64,000 nt of DNA from Bin94 sp965215535 (GTDB lineage Bacteria > Gemmatimonadota > Gemmatimonadetes > Longimicrobiales > Gaopeijiaceae): NCBI GenBank assembly GCA_965215535.1, contig OZ244063.1, positions 2,418,001-2,482,000 on the forward strand, read 5' to 3'. The notes beneath the pieces are model-generated. The model worked only from the letters and a program-made list of their open reading frames with translations, ran no database searches and was not told where the DNA came from. A program made the translations under genes and the position numbers. Position 1 is the stretch's first letter. The number at the start of each line of letters is the position of its first letter. Shown here in pieces: positions 27,901 through 36,366 of the stretch.

Positions 27901-28151
27901 TGCTCTTCGATCTTGACGACAATCGATTGTTCGACTTCGTCCGGGGTGGCGCCGGGGTAGGAAACCGCAATATTGATTTGGTCCAGCGAGACTTCGGGAA
28001 AGACTTCCTGCACAAGATCGCGCAGAGCAAAGATGCCGGCCAGCAGAATGAAGGCCATCAGCAGATTTGCGGCGACGCCATTGCGCGCCATGTACGCCAC
28101 CGGCCCGCGCTTCTCCCGGGCTCGCAGATCGTCCTTCCGATTCATGGACAC
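24969..28151 (-). CDS. RND-family efflux pump permease
   Basis: A 1060-residue inner-membrane RND transporter (AcrB/MdtB-type plan). It has 12 predicted helices, two large periplasmic loops, and the proton-relay segment with paired Asp in ILAIGIVVDDAIVVGENIYAE. The last third has GVIGLSGVVVNDALVMIDFI, the pseudo-repeat of that segment. The start is ATG 28151 or 28145 (MSMNRKD). It follows the membrane fusion protein gene by 153 bases, in an operon that also encodes TolC; the three should form one tripartite pump. Substrate unknown. Confidence 0.93.
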   Translation of the reverse strand: MSMNRKDDLRAREKRGPVAYMARNGVAANLLMAFILLAGIFALRDLVQEVFPEVSLDQINIAVSYPGATPDEVEQSIVVKIEEQIEAVDGIKAVRSTAAEGRGTVVAELNLGEDLSRALDDIKAQVDRIQTFPLDAERPEVTELTSRQSVIRLVIFGDVPERTLKELAYRTEDELAALDVVSYVETTGVRNYEISIEVPLERLRALGLALRDISAAVRSGSLDLSAGSIATRDEEVRIRTTGQNYTQQDFEEIIVLSRVDGTVVRLGDIARVRDEFQDVDLIGRYQGQSAAYVEVFRTADEKVLDIVAAVEDHLDNVIVPSLPAGVGLEIWNNDAEILQDRLGLLIKNGLLGLLLVLLALTLFLEARLAFWVAVGIAVSFVGTFAVMSVLGISINLMSLFAFILAIGIVVDDAIVVGENIYAERERGMRGVAASIRGARRITGPVIFAVLSTVVAFCPLFFIPSSIGKIVGTIPVIVISVLIFSLIESLLVLPNHLAHGPGPRNKGPRNARPGLFRRLGQGISALQQRIDRELKRFIDGPLDRALQVATERPGVVIAAGIAMIIVSVAMVPAGIIRVDFMPAVEADLVIASLEMPEGTPVARTAQVADALQDAGYRALGDAAPALISGVNVTIGQYARRSGPGGAGPENVSGANIAAVEFKMVSADERDISATEFQNRWRETLGALPEAKSLTISAELISFGSPVQIEIAHSDARALREIGDSVMANLRAFEGVFDVQTDQDQGLREIQLDLLPEARTLGLTLDNLARQIRSAFFGDEALRVQRGREDIRVYVRLPEEERNAIADVESYLVRTPAGDAVPLARAASVHFGNSPTTIRRKDGRRVLTVTADVNTAVITGDEVTNRMESAILPALTSRYPDMSYAFGGEQQEQRESFSALGGGFALALLAIYALLAIPFASYTKPLIIMAAIPFGIIGAVLGHFLLDLQLTIMSMFGVIGLSGVVVNDALVMIDFINERRSRGVPSREAIIEGAKARFRPIFLTSVTTFLGVAPLVFETSIQAQFLIPMAASLGFGIIFATVVLMMIVPALTTVQLRWLRAA

Positions 28152-28230
28152 ACTCCTGACGGCAGTCGGTGCGGGGCGCGAAGGGGGCGAACGATCGAAA
28201 AAAACGGGCGGCTCCGGGCAGGCAGTCCAT

Positions 28231-28264
28231 CAATACACAGCGAACGGCCAATACACAGCGAACG
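28231..28264. repeat. Two direct copies of a 16-base repeat before the RND gene
   Basis: CAATACACAGCGAACG occurs at 28231-28246 and again at 28249-28264, an 18-base period in the gap between the membrane fusion protein stop and the RND start. It could be a tandem operator or a replication slippage product; nothing here decides between them. Confidence 0.6.
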
Positions 28265-28304
28265 ACATTCGCGCTGCGCTGCCATCGGTGCCTGAACGCC
28301 GGTC

Positions 28305-29570
28305 CTACTGTGTTCCGGTTCGCACCGCCATTCCCTCGGTGGCGATCTGGATTCCGCCCACGACAACCCGCTGACCCGTCCCGAGAGCGCCGGCCAGATA
28401 CACGGCTTCGTCGGCGCGTTGCAGGACGCGCACCGGAATAATCATGACGCGGTCGTCACCGTCGAGCGCCCAGACCTCGTTGCCGGTGCGAAGGGCCGCG
28501 CGCGGTACCGCGAAGTACTCTGCGGGCGCAATGCCATCGATGCGGACCTCGACAAACTGACCGACAAGAAGGGGTGGGGCCTGTGTGGAAGAGGTGGCCG
28601 CGGCCATCGGAGTCGTCTCCATCTCGTCGCCGGTCATGAGGGTTCCGCTCTGCATTGGGCCGGGAACCCGCACCACCACGTCGATCGTGCGGGTCTGTTC
28701 GTCGAGCGCGGCCTCGGCACGATCCACATATCCCGACCAGGCATAGCGCATGTCGCCGTACTCGGCCGAGACGGTGGCCGTGACCGCGCGGTTGCCGTCA
28801 CCGGCGGCCAGTTCCCAGAGACTGGGAATCAGCGCGGCGTCGGCATCGGAGAGCGGCACCACCACCTCGACCACATCGTCTGCGTAGAGCCGTCCCACAC
28901 TCTGCCCCGGCGCCACGAACTGCCCGGGATCGACCGATTCTGCGCGTACGATCCCGCTGAAGGGCGCGGTCACCTCGGTTCGCGCAAAGGCGAGCTCGGC
29001 ATCGGCCAGCATTGCACTGTCGCGCGCCAGCGCCGCCCGCGCGGCCTGAAGCTGCGGTTCGCGGAGGGTCAGGGGATTGGCCTCGGTTGCGGCCATGCCA
29101 TCGCCGCGCCGCTGCTGGAAGCTCTCGTACTCGGTGCGGGCAATGCGGGCTTCCTCCTCGGCCTCCATCAACGCAACCTGCTGGGCCGCCACATTGGCGC
29201 GCGCCTGCTGCACCCGGTTGCGGTAGTCGGCGTCGTCGATCCGGAAGAGCACCTGGCCATTCCTCACCCGGCCCCCTCCCTGAAAGGCCGGCGCGACCCA
29301 GGCAACCTTGCCGCTGATCTCGGCCGCGACATCAATCTCGGCGCGTGGCCGCACCGTTCCGGCGCCCAGAACGGGAATCGCCCCCTGGCGCGCCTCCACC
29401 ATCGCCGTCGTCACGAAGGACAGCCGCGAGGGGGGCTCGCGGAGGGGGGGATCCGGCCGCAACTGGATCATCACAAAGGCAATCAGCAGGGCACCGGCCA
29501 GGATTCCGACGGGCAGAAGTCTTCGGGTCATGCGCCCTCTGCGCGTTGAACTTGTGGAATTCGCACTCAC
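28305..29570 (-). CDS. HlyD-family membrane fusion protein of the RND pump
   Basis: A 421-residue periplasmic adaptor with an N-terminal anchor (LLPVGILAGALLIAFVMIQL). It shows the lipoyl half-motifs (VRPRAEIDVAAEISGKVAWV and TAPFSGIVRAESVDPGQFV) around an alpha-helical hairpin (residues about 115-190), and a beta-barrel domain (VVVPLSDADAALIP). The N-terminal start could be the second ATG near 29531, 13 codons in. It links the RND permease to the TolC protein encoded just upstream. Confidence 0.92.
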   Translation of the reverse strand: MSANSTSSTRRGRMTRRLLPVGILAGALLIAFVMIQLRPDPPLREPPSRLSFVTTAMVEARQGAIPVLGAGTVRPRAEIDVAAEISGKVAWVAPAFQGGGRVRNGQVLFRIDDADYRNRVQQARANVAAQQVALMEAEEEARIARTEYESFQQRRGDGMAATEANPLTLREPQLQAARAALARDSAMLADAELAFARTEVTAPFSGIVRAESVDPGQFVAPGQSVGRLYADDVVEVVVPLSDADAALIPSLWELAAGDGNRAVTATVSAEYGDMRYAWSGYVDRAEAALDEQTRTIDVVVRVPGPMQSGTLMTGDEMETTPMAAATSSTQAPPLLVGQFVEVRIDGIAPAEYFAVPRAALRTGNEVWALDGDDRVMIIPVRVLQRADEAVYLAGALGTGQRVVVGGIQIATEGMAVRTGTQ

Positions 29571-29586
29571 CTGCAGTTCTCCATTC

Positions 29587-31185
29587 TTATCTGCGGGAAT
29601 TCATCCCGTCCGGGCTTCCGGCTGCCGGAGCGGTCTCTCGGGGGTCGGGCCGGGGTGTGCCGGTGTCATCCGATTCATCCGATTCGTCTGCGGGTGTGGG
29701 CAGATCTTCGGGCATGACCCACTCGCCGCCCAGCGCCCGGTGCACGGCCAGCCGGGCCATGGCAAGATCGCGGCGCGCGCCCGCCAGGGTGGATTCCACA
29801 TTGAGGAGCGCCCTCAGCGCATCGAGGTAATCGGTATAGCCGGCCACTCCCGAGTCGTACCGTCGCGATTGCAGCGCCGCAGTCGCGGCCGCCGCCTCGC
29901 GCTGGGACAGGAGAAATTCGTGTCGGCGGCCCTCGTTGGCCAGGGTGACCAGCGCGGCCTCCACCTCGTGTACCGCCGTCACCACCGTACGCCCGTAGGC
30001 CGCGGTTGCCTGATCGAAGGCGGCCTCGGCGAGCTCGATGTTCCTGCCGATGCGCCCGCCCTGGAAGATCGGCGCGGTCAGGTTGCCGAGAAGATTGCGG
30101 AACCACTGGTCCACGTCGAAGAGTCCGTCCGCCTCGGCCGCCTGCAGACCGATCGTTCCCGAGAGCGAGAGCGAGGGCAGCCGCTGGGCCCTGCGCGCAC
30201 CGACCGCAAAGCGTGCAGCCTCCATTCGCTCCCACGCCGCGCGCACATCGGGGCGTTGCAGAAGCAGATCGGCGGGCACTCCTGCCGCCACCTCGGCGTC
30301 GGGGGTTGCGGGGGCCAGCGAATCGGGCAGAATGGCATTGAGCTTTGACCGGAAGCCACCCAGAAGCACCGCCAGGCGCCCCTCGGCGTTCACCAGTCCG
30401 CTTTCGAGCTGTGGGCGCGCGGCCTGGATGTTGCGCAGATCCTGGCGCACCTGGTAAAGCTCGAAGGAGGTTGCCAGACCGCGGTCGTAGCGGGTCTCGG
30501 TCAGCGCCACGCGCTCGAGCGTCACATCGACCGTTTCCTCGGCCAGTTCGTTGCGTCTCCGCAGATCGACGATCTCGAAATAGGTGGCGATCGTCTCGGC
30601 CAGCACCCCGATGCGCGCCGCGTGGAAATCCGATTCCGACGCCAGATACTGCATCGCGGCCGATTTCGAGTCGTTGCGGGCGCGTCCCCAGAAATCGAGC
30701 TCCCAGGCAAAGTCTGCCCCCAGCGACCAGGTGGTGATCCCCAGCCGTTCGGGGAACTCGAAGCCGCCAGGAAGGCTACCCCCGGCCAACTCGGAAAACT
30801 GCTGTCCGAAGCCGGCGTTCGCGGGGGTGTCCTGGTTCGAGGCCGTTGCGCTGGCCTGCACCGAGGGGAAGAGGGCCGCGCGCGCAATTCCCGCCTGGGC
30901 TCGGGCCTGACGGACGCGCGCAATCGCCTCGGCCAGGTCGAAGTTGGCCACCAGAACCGAATCGATCACCGTGTTGAGGACCGGGTCGTCGAAGGTCGTC
31001 CACCACAGGCGCGCCTCGTGGTCTTCATCGGCGTCGGCGCTCTTGGCAAAGCGTTCGGCGAGGTTGGCGGCCGGTTCGGGAATTGAGGGCGGAGGCGCGA
31101 AGGAGCAGGCAGAGAGAAGGAGCGCAGGGGCGAGCAGCCCGCAGATCGGGCCGGGCGGCAGGGTGCGCAGTGCAAAGCTATTCAA
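29587..31185 (-). CDS. TolC-type outer-membrane efflux lipoprotein (NodT family)
   Basis: A 532-residue channel protein. Start TTG 31185 is chosen because a strong CGGAGGA ribosome-binding site precedes it and it overlaps the upstream DUF3224 stop by eight bases. The signal ends in a LLLSAC lipobox, so the N-terminus is lipidated as in OprM/NodT. Two repeated coiled-coil halves follow, with typical TolC segments (FDLAEAIARVRQARAQAGIA, LAETIATYFEIVDLRRRNEL, APIFQGGRIGRNIELAEAAF). The Pro/Asp/Ser-rich tail after residue 500 is probably disordered. Confidence 0.92.
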   Translation of the reverse strand: MNSFALRTLPPGPICGLLAPALLLSACSFAPPPSIPEPAANLAERFAKSADADEDHEARLWWTTFDDPVLNTVIDSVLVANFDLAEAIARVRQARAQAGIARAALFPSVQASATASNQDTPANAGFGQQFSELAGGSLPGGFEFPERLGITTWSLGADFAWELDFWGRARNDSKSAAMQYLASESDFHAARIGVLAETIATYFEIVDLRRRNELAEETVDVTLERVALTETRYDRGLATSFELYQVRQDLRNIQAARPQLESGLVNAEGRLAVLLGGFRSKLNAILPDSLAPATPDAEVAAGVPADLLLQRPDVRAAWERMEAARFAVGARRAQRLPSLSLSGTIGLQAAEADGLFDVDQWFRNLLGNLTAPIFQGGRIGRNIELAEAAFDQATAAYGRTVVTAVHEVEAALVTLANEGRRHEFLLSQREAAAATAALQSRRYDSGVAGYTDYLDALRALLNVESTLAGARRDLAMARLAVHRALGGEWVMPEDLPTPADESDESDDTGTPRPDPRETAPAAGSPDGMNSRR

Positions 31186-31624
31186 TCCGTCCTCCGATTT
31201 CGTACTCCAGCACGAGGGTATGCGTGCCATCGTCATCCACGCGAATCTCCATGCTTCCGAGCAATCCGGCAAGGTCTCCCGTTCCCGATCCGGGCACCAC
31301 ATGGCCTGCGGTCCAGGGCGGCGATGCCTCTGGCGCAACCCCCCAGTGATGCAGCACGAAACCTCCGGCGCGCCCCGCAAGGCGTCCCCTGAACTCTTCC
31401 GAAACGATATAGCCCGCATTCCGGAGCGGTCCCTCGCGGTGGGCGCGGCACATCAGCAGCCGGGCGTGGCCGACGCCCTCCAGATCGCCCTCGTATTCCT
31501 TGCGGACGCGCACCGCCGAAAGGTGGGGGCCCTCTGTCGCGGCATCGTCATCTGCCTCTGCCGATTGCAGCGCCCACGGCTCCTCGTCCCACCCCGTGAC
31601 TTTGAAGCGGGCGATCGCCTTCAT
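31178..31624 (-). CDS. DUF3224 domain protein
   Basis: A 148-residue protein (MKAIARFKVTGWDEEPW start) that matches the DUF3224 family: a single beta-barrel-like domain with HARLLMCRAHREGPLRNAGY and GRAGGFVLHHWG. Function is unknown; members are small, cytoplasmic and occur singly. Its ATG overlaps the stop of the class V aminotransferase gene (ATGA) and its end overlaps the TolC start, so it is translationally coupled on both sides. Confidence 0.8.
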   Translation of the reverse strand: MKAIARFKVTGWDEEPWALQSAEADDDAATEGPHLSAVRVRKEYEGDLEGVGHARLLMCRAHREGPLRNAGYIVSEEFRGRLAGRAGGFVLHHWGVAPEASPPWTAGHVVPGSGTGDLAGLLGSMEIRVDDDGTHTLVLEYEIGGRIE

Positions 31625-32763
31625 CCGGTTGCGCCCTTCACGACTCGCTGCAGCGCGGTTGCAAAGGTCTCGACCGTGCGGTCGACGTGGCCGAGCTTGT
31701 CCAGTCCGAAGAGTCCCAGGCGGAAGGTCGAAAAGTCGCGCGGTTCGCCGCACTGCAGCGGCACGCCCGCCGCAATCTGGATGCCCTCGGCGGCAAAGCG
31801 CGACCCGTCGCGGATTTTGGGATCGTCGGTGTAGCTCACCACAACGCCCGGCGCCTCGAATCCCGGTGCGGCCACACTCGCAAATCCGTGTTCGGCCAGG
31901 AGCGCGCGAATTCTGCCTCCGAGCTCCCACTGCCGCTCCCGCGCCCGCTCCATTCCGAAGTCGCGCGTCTCCACAATGCGATCGTGCAGGAAGCGAATCG
32001 AATCCGTAGGCACGGTCGTGTGATAGTGCTGACCGCCATTCACATAGGCGTCCATGACGCGCAGCCAGACCCCCAGATCGCAGGCGAAGCTGGTGCTCTC
32101 GGCGGCCTTGGCGCGGGCGCGTCCCTCGGGGCCGAACATGACCATTCCGGCGCAGGGCGAGGCGCTCCATCCCTTCTGCGGCGCGCTGATCAGCACATCG
32201 ATCCCCGTCGCTTCCATACCCAGGTGGATGGCGCCCGCAGCGATCGCGTCGATCACCAGAATTCCGCCGACTTCATGGGTGGCGTCGGCGAGGGTGCGCA
32301 GATAGTCGTCGGGCAGAATGATTCCGGACGAGGTCTCCACGTGGGGCGCAAAGACCACATCGGGCCGCTCTTTGGCGATCCGGGCGACGACCTCGTCGAT
32401 CGGGGCCGGCGCAAAGGGCGCAGTCGGTCCGTCGGTGGTGGGCCGCGCACGGATCACCGACGCATGTGCGGGGATCGCGGCCTTGCGGAAGATCTGCGAC
32501 CAGCGAAAGCTGAACCAGCCGTTGCGCAGAACCAGACAGCGCTTTCCGGTTGCGAATTGGCGCGCCACCGCCTCCATGGCAAAGGTGCCGCCTCCGGGCA
32601 CGAGCGCGACCGCAGTGGCCGCATAGCTCTCGCGGAGCATCTCCGACACCCCCCGCATGATCGTGCGGAAGCGCGCCGACATGTGATTCAGCGAACGGTC
32701 GGTAAAGACGACCGAATATTCCAGAAGTCCATCGGGATCGATATGAGGATGAAGTCCGGGCAC
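31621..32763 (-). CDS. Class V (fold-type I) PLP aminotransferase
   Basis: A 380-residue aminotransferase. GTG 32763 is the likely start, seven bases after an AAGGAG ribosome-binding site (a second GTG is adjacent at 32766). Motifs include VPGGGTFAMEAVARQF, the PLP-binding VETSSGIILPDDYLR, VIDAIAAGAIHLGME and the Schiff-base Lys in SAPQKGWSASPCAG. The plan resembles alanine-glyoxylate/phosphoserine-type aminotransferases; the substrate is not determinable. First gene of the unit that continues with DUF3224, TolC, membrane fusion protein and RND pump. Confidence 0.88.
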   Translation of the reverse strand: MPGLHPHIDPDGLLEYSVVFTDRSLNHMSARFRTIMRGVSEMLRESYAATAVALVPGGGTFAMEAVARQFATGKRCLVLRNGWFSFRWSQIFRKAAIPAHASVIRARPTTDGPTAPFAPAPIDEVVARIAKERPDVVFAPHVETSSGIILPDDYLRTLADATHEVGGILVIDAIAAGAIHLGMEATGIDVLISAPQKGWSASPCAGMVMFGPEGRARAKAAESTSFACDLGVWLRVMDAYVNGGQHYHTTVPTDSIRFLHDRIVETRDFGMERARERQWELGGRIRALLAEHGFASVAAPGFEAPGVVVSYTDDPKIRDGSRFAAEGIQIAAGVPLQCGEPRDFSTFRLGLFGLDKLGHVDRTVETFATALQRVVKGATG

Positions 32764-32947
32764 CACCGCACTCCTTGCATTGCATATATGTGTGTAGGAA
32801 GCCGCGCCGCCCGCCGGCGGAGAAAGGAGCGGTTTGCGGCGCTTGCTGATGGAAAGATGACAGGAAGATACTACATTCGCTCTGCATGTCCGCGCTCCCT
32901 GGTTTCCACAGCGCGCGCACCGGTCGATGACAGGGAGGATTTCAACA

Positions 32948-33721
32948 ATGACAATTGCCGCTGCGGTCCGAAGATGGGCGCTGGCCGTCGCTTTGCCATG
33001 CATCTGCGCCTGCGCCGACACAAGCGTTCCCACAGTCGGCTACGAGCTTCGGCGCACGCTGCCGCACGACACGGCCGCCTACACCCAGGGACTTTTGCTG
33101 TACGAGGGCGCTCTCCTGGAGAGTACGGGCCGCTACGGCAGCTCTCAGCTCCGCCTGGTGGAGATCGCGACAGGCCGGGTTCTGCGCAGCGCGGATCTGT
33201 CCGACGATCTCTTTGGCGAGGGGGTGGCCGTGGTGGGGAACCGCGCGATCCAGCTCACCTGGAAGGCCGGGCTTGCCCTCGTTCACGATCTGGATTCCTT
33301 TGCCGTGATCGATACCCTGCGGTACGAGGGCGAGGGCTGGGGCCTCTGCTACGATGGCGCCTTCCTCTATCAGTCTGATGGCAGCGGCACCCTGACGCGG
33401 CGCGATCCGGTCAGCTTTGCCCCCCTGGACGAGTTGCGCGTCACCCGCAACGGCTTCTCGACGCGGGGTCTCAACGAGCTCGAGTGCGTGGGCGACGACA
33501 TCTGGGCCAATATCTACCTGACCAACGAGATTGTGCGGATCGACAAGGCAACCGGGGCCGTGACCGGCAGTCTGGATGGGCTCGGGCTGGCTCTTGCAAG
33601 TCGGCGCTCGAGCGATCCCGGAGCGGTCTTCAACGGCATTGCCTGGGACGAGGGCAGCGGCCACTTCTTCGTGACCGGCAAGCTCTGGCCCGAACTCTTC
33701 GAGATTGCGATTGCGCCGTAG
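32948..33721 (+). CDS. Glutaminyl-peptide cyclotransferase lipoprotein
   Basis: A 257-residue member of the bacterial/plant glutamine cyclotransferase family, which forms N-terminal pyroglutamate. ATG 32948 is preferred because a GGGAGG site lies nine bases upstream; the signal ends in an ICAC lipobox. Family motifs are YTQGLLLYEGALLESTGRYG, EGEGWGLCYDG, LNELECVGDDIWANIYLTN and FNGIAWDE, giving the five-bladed propeller. It should act in the periplasm on exported peptides. Confidence 0.93.
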   Translation: MTIAAAVRRWALAVALPCICACADTSVPTVGYELRRTLPHDTAAYTQGLLLYEGALLESTGRYGSSQLRLVEIATGRVLRSADLSDDLFGEGVAVVGNRAIQLTWKAGLALVHDLDSFAVIDTLRYEGEGWGLCYDGAFLYQSDGSGTLTRRDPVSFAPLDELRVTRNGFSTRGLNELECVGDDIWANIYLTNEIVRIDKATGAVTGSLDGLGLALASRRSSDPGAVFNGIAWDEGSGHFFVTGKLWPELFEIAIAP

Positions 33722-33841
33722 GGGATGCAGAATGGGGGCGCAGGCTGCGGCCTGAGTCGGGATGATTTGACGCCGAGCGGATTCAGATGGTAGGGTCATA
33801 TCCCTGCGCCATCACGATCATTCGGGACGGTGCAGGTCACG

Positions 33842-34951
33842 ATGTCCCGGTCAACGCGCCTGGGGCCAAATCCGCCGGAACAAGAACCTCCGAGCGGGCT
33901 GGGGGATCGAAATGACCCGAAAGACCGACGCAACCGGGGGGGGGGGATCCACCGCCTGACCGCTCCCCTGATCGCCCTCCTCGCTGGTCTCCACATGGCC
34001 GCCTGTACCGATGCGGCCCCGCCCGCTGCGGATTCATCCCCACCCGTCGCAGAGACGGTCGGCCGCGCTGGCGAGCGCATCCTGGTCGATCCGCCGACCG
34101 AGCGGGTTGCCCTGCTGGGTGAACCGCCCCACGCCCTGGCGTATCCGGTGGCGGTGGCGGTCTCGGTCAACGAAGATTATGTCTATGTAGCCGACATGGG
34201 TGAATTCGTTGTGCGTCAGTTCACCATTCAGGGCGATTTTGTTCGCGATTATGGCGGTGGCCAGGGAATGGGCCCCGGCGAGTTTTTCTCGCTGACCGAT
34301 GCCGAGGTGGACGCACGCGGCAGAGTCTGGACGCTGGATCCCTCGCAGGGCCGCATTCAGCTCTTCGACGCAGATGGAACGGTGGTCGAGACCATCCGCA
34401 CCCCCGGCAGCGCCACCGCCTTTGAGCGCATTCCGGGTGGCGGCGTCGTGCTGATGGTGCTTGACTCGCTGCTCTTTCGCGCGTTGACGCCTGCGGGCGA
34501 GGTCATTCACAACTTCGGTCGCGTTGCAGACGATCAGAGGGCCCGGGCGATCGCGCTTTGGGGATTTGTGGACAGCGACGGAGAGAATATTTTCTATAGC
34601 GGCACGTATGGCGGGTATGTGGGTCGCTGGTCAACCGACGACGGCACTCTTGCATATCTGCGCCCCTCGATTGTGGAGCAGGGGTATCCCGAGGTTGTCA
34701 CGCAAAGTGGCGCAACCATGGTGGATCCCGAAAGCCGGCGGTGGGCATCGTTCGGGCTGCATGTCGGCCGCGACACTCTGTATGTGCTTGGCGCTGCCGA
34801 CGGCCGCCGCCTTGTGGATCTCTACGAAGCCGGGAGCGGCGAATATCTGTACTCGATTCCCCTGCCCGAAAGGGAGGTCAGCGCTCTTTCCGTGACCACC
34901 GATCATCTTCTGCTTGTGCACGACACGCTGGTGAGCATCTGGCGACGCTGA
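33842..34951 (+). CDS. 6-bladed beta-propeller lipoprotein containing an 11-G tract
   Basis: A 369-residue protein (ATG 33842; GTG 33830 is the alternative). About 35 hydrophilic, Pro/Arg-rich residues precede the hydrophobic signal (LTAPLIALLAGLHMAAC, lipobox AAC). NHL-type propeller repeats follow, including DYVYVADMGEFVVRQFTIQG and GMGPGEFFSLTDAEVDARG. The run of 11 G at 33936-33946 lies between the start codon and the signal peptide, so a change of one G would frameshift the protein before export. Propeller lipoproteins of this kind are abundant in some soil and marine phyla; function unknown. Confidence 0.8.
   Translation: MSRSTRLGPNPPEQEPPSGLGDRNDPKDRRNRGGGIHRLTAPLIALLAGLHMAACTDAAPPAADSSPPVAETVGRAGERILVDPPTERVALLGEPPHALAYPVAVAVSVNEDYVYVADMGEFVVRQFTIQGDFVRDYGGGQGMGPGEFFSLTDAEVDARGRVWTLDPSQGRIQLFDADGTVVETIRTPGSATAFERIPGGGVVLMVLDSLLFRALTPAGEVIHNFGRVADDQRARAIALWGFVDSDGENIFYSGTYGGYVGRWSTDDGTLAYLRPSIVEQGYPEVVTQSGATMVDPESRRWASFGLHVGRDTLYVLGAADGRRLVDLYEAGSGEYLYSIPLPEREVSALSVTTDHLLLVHDTLVSIWRR
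33936..33946 (+). repeat. Homopolymer of 11 G inside a lipoprotein gene
   Basis: Eleven consecutive G on the plus strand, read as GGG GGG GGG plus the end of CGG. It sits upstream of the signal peptide coding region. Length as given keeps the frame open. Confidence 0.9.
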
Positions 34952-34980
34952 TTGCCGCTTGTACATATGCGGCGGCGCAG

Positions 34981-36294
34981 TTATGCAAACATTCCCCCGG
35001 GCGCGCGCCGCTCGTCGGCCATGAAATCGGCAAATCCCCGTACATCGTCGGCTGCCTGGGCGATCCGCTCCACCCCGCGTCGGATTTCATCCATGCCATT
35101 TGCAATCGAGATGCGCAGAAAGTCCTGCCCCCCGGCTCCGACCTTGCCAAAGGAGGCCCTGTCCATCGTGGCCACGGCGTAGCGATAGAGAAGAAACATC
35201 TGCAAAAGCGCCGCAGGAGTTGTCCCCTGGCGCACCCGTTCGGGAAGCATTGCGTGGGCCGCATGCACACCCAGCCGTTCGCAGAGCCCCGATACATCGG
35301 GAAAGACATAGAAGGCGCCCTTCGGCACCCGACACCGCACCCCCGGAATGCGATTCAGCGCAGGCACAATCCAGTCGCGCCGCTCCTCGAAGGCCTCCAC
35401 CATGCGCCCGACTGCGACCGCCGAGCGCGGGTCGGTATAGGCTGCGGCGCCGGCCTCCTGCAGAAAGGGGGGAACGCACGACACGATATTAATGTTGATG
35501 CGCTTGAAAAGCTGTGCTTCCTCTGCGGTGGGCAGCACCGCCCAGCCGAGCCTCCAGCCGGTCATGGCAAAGCCCTTGGAGTGGCCGCTGGCGATCACCG
35601 TGCGCTCCTGCATTCCAGGGTGCGAGACGATGCTCTCGTGGCGGCGGCCATCGAAGAGAATCTGTTCGTAGATCTCGTCGGAATAGATCCGGAGATCGGG
35701 GTGGCCGCGCTCGCGAATCACGTCCGCAATTGCGGCCAGCTCGTCGTGCCCCAGAACGCCGCCGGTCGGATTGGAGGGCGAACAGAGAATCAGCAGCCGG
35801 GTCCTGTCGGTCAGGAGCGCCGCCAGGTCGTCGGCGGTGAAGTTGAAGTCGCGTTCGGGCGCAAGTTGAAGCGGGCGGGGAATCGCCCCCACATAGCGCA
35901 CCCACGATTCGTAGATCGGAAATCCGGGCGAGGGGTAGATCACCTCGTCGCCTTCGTCCACATAGCTTTGCAGGGTGTAGCCGATCGGCGGCTTGGCTCC
36001 CGGAGTGACGACAACCCGGTCGGGCTCGACCGGAACCCGGCGGGTGCGGGCAACGTGGTCGGCAATGGCCTGGCGGAAGAGGGGAATGCCGGCGGGATCG
36101 CAATACCCCGAGCGTCCGGCCGCGAGCGCCTCGGCGGCGATCTGGTTCAGGTGCGGAGGGCTATGGAAATCGGGTGCGCCCAGATTGAAGCGAATGACAT
36201 CCATGCCCATCTCGACGCAGCGCGCGATGTCGTCGCCCAGGCTGAAGGCATTCTCGGTGCCCAGGCGGCGCATGCGACGGGCGATGACAGCCAT
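34981..36294 (-). CDS. Class I/II aminotransferase (aspartate aminotransferase-like)
   Basis: A 437-residue PLP enzyme starting at ATG 36294 (MAVIARRMRRLGTENAF). All key parts are present: NLGAPDFHSPPHL, TPGAKPPIGYTLQSYVDEGD, SPSNPTGGVLG with the cofactor Asn, IYSDEIYEQILFDG with the Asp and Tyr, and the Schiff-base Lys in SGHSKGFAMTGWRLGW. The Arg near the C-terminus (FLRISIANG) binds the substrate carboxylate. It belongs to the subgroup Ib family; amino donor unknown. Confidence 0.92.
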   Translation of the reverse strand: MAVIARRMRRLGTENAFSLGDDIARCVEMGMDVIRFNLGAPDFHSPPHLNQIAAEALAAGRSGYCDPAGIPLFRQAIADHVARTRRVPVEPDRVVVTPGAKPPIGYTLQSYVDEGDEVIYPSPGFPIYESWVRYVGAIPRPLQLAPERDFNFTADDLAALLTDRTRLLILCSPSNPTGGVLGHDELAAIADVIRERGHPDLRIYSDEIYEQILFDGRRHESIVSHPGMQERTVIASGHSKGFAMTGWRLGWAVLPTAEEAQLFKRININIVSCVPPFLQEAGAAAYTDPRSAVAVGRMVEAFEERRDWIVPALNRIPGVRCRVPKGAFYVFPDVSGLCERLGVHAAHAMLPERVRQGTTPAALLQMFLLYRYAVATMDRASFGKVGAGGQDFLRISIANGMDEIRRGVERIAQAADDVRGFADFMADERRAPGGMFA

Positions 36295-36366
36295 GACAGT
36301 CTTTCCTAGCGAGAGGTCGGTCTGCCGGGCCTGCACCCCGTGCAACCTGCGCAACCTCGCGAGCCG

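Noticed and set aside
25086..28295. Plus-strand ORF of over 1000 codons antisense to the RND gene
   Set aside because: An artefact of GC-rich codon usage: it mirrors the RND gene, shows His/Arg/Gly/Gln-rich composition, and has no recognisable domain.
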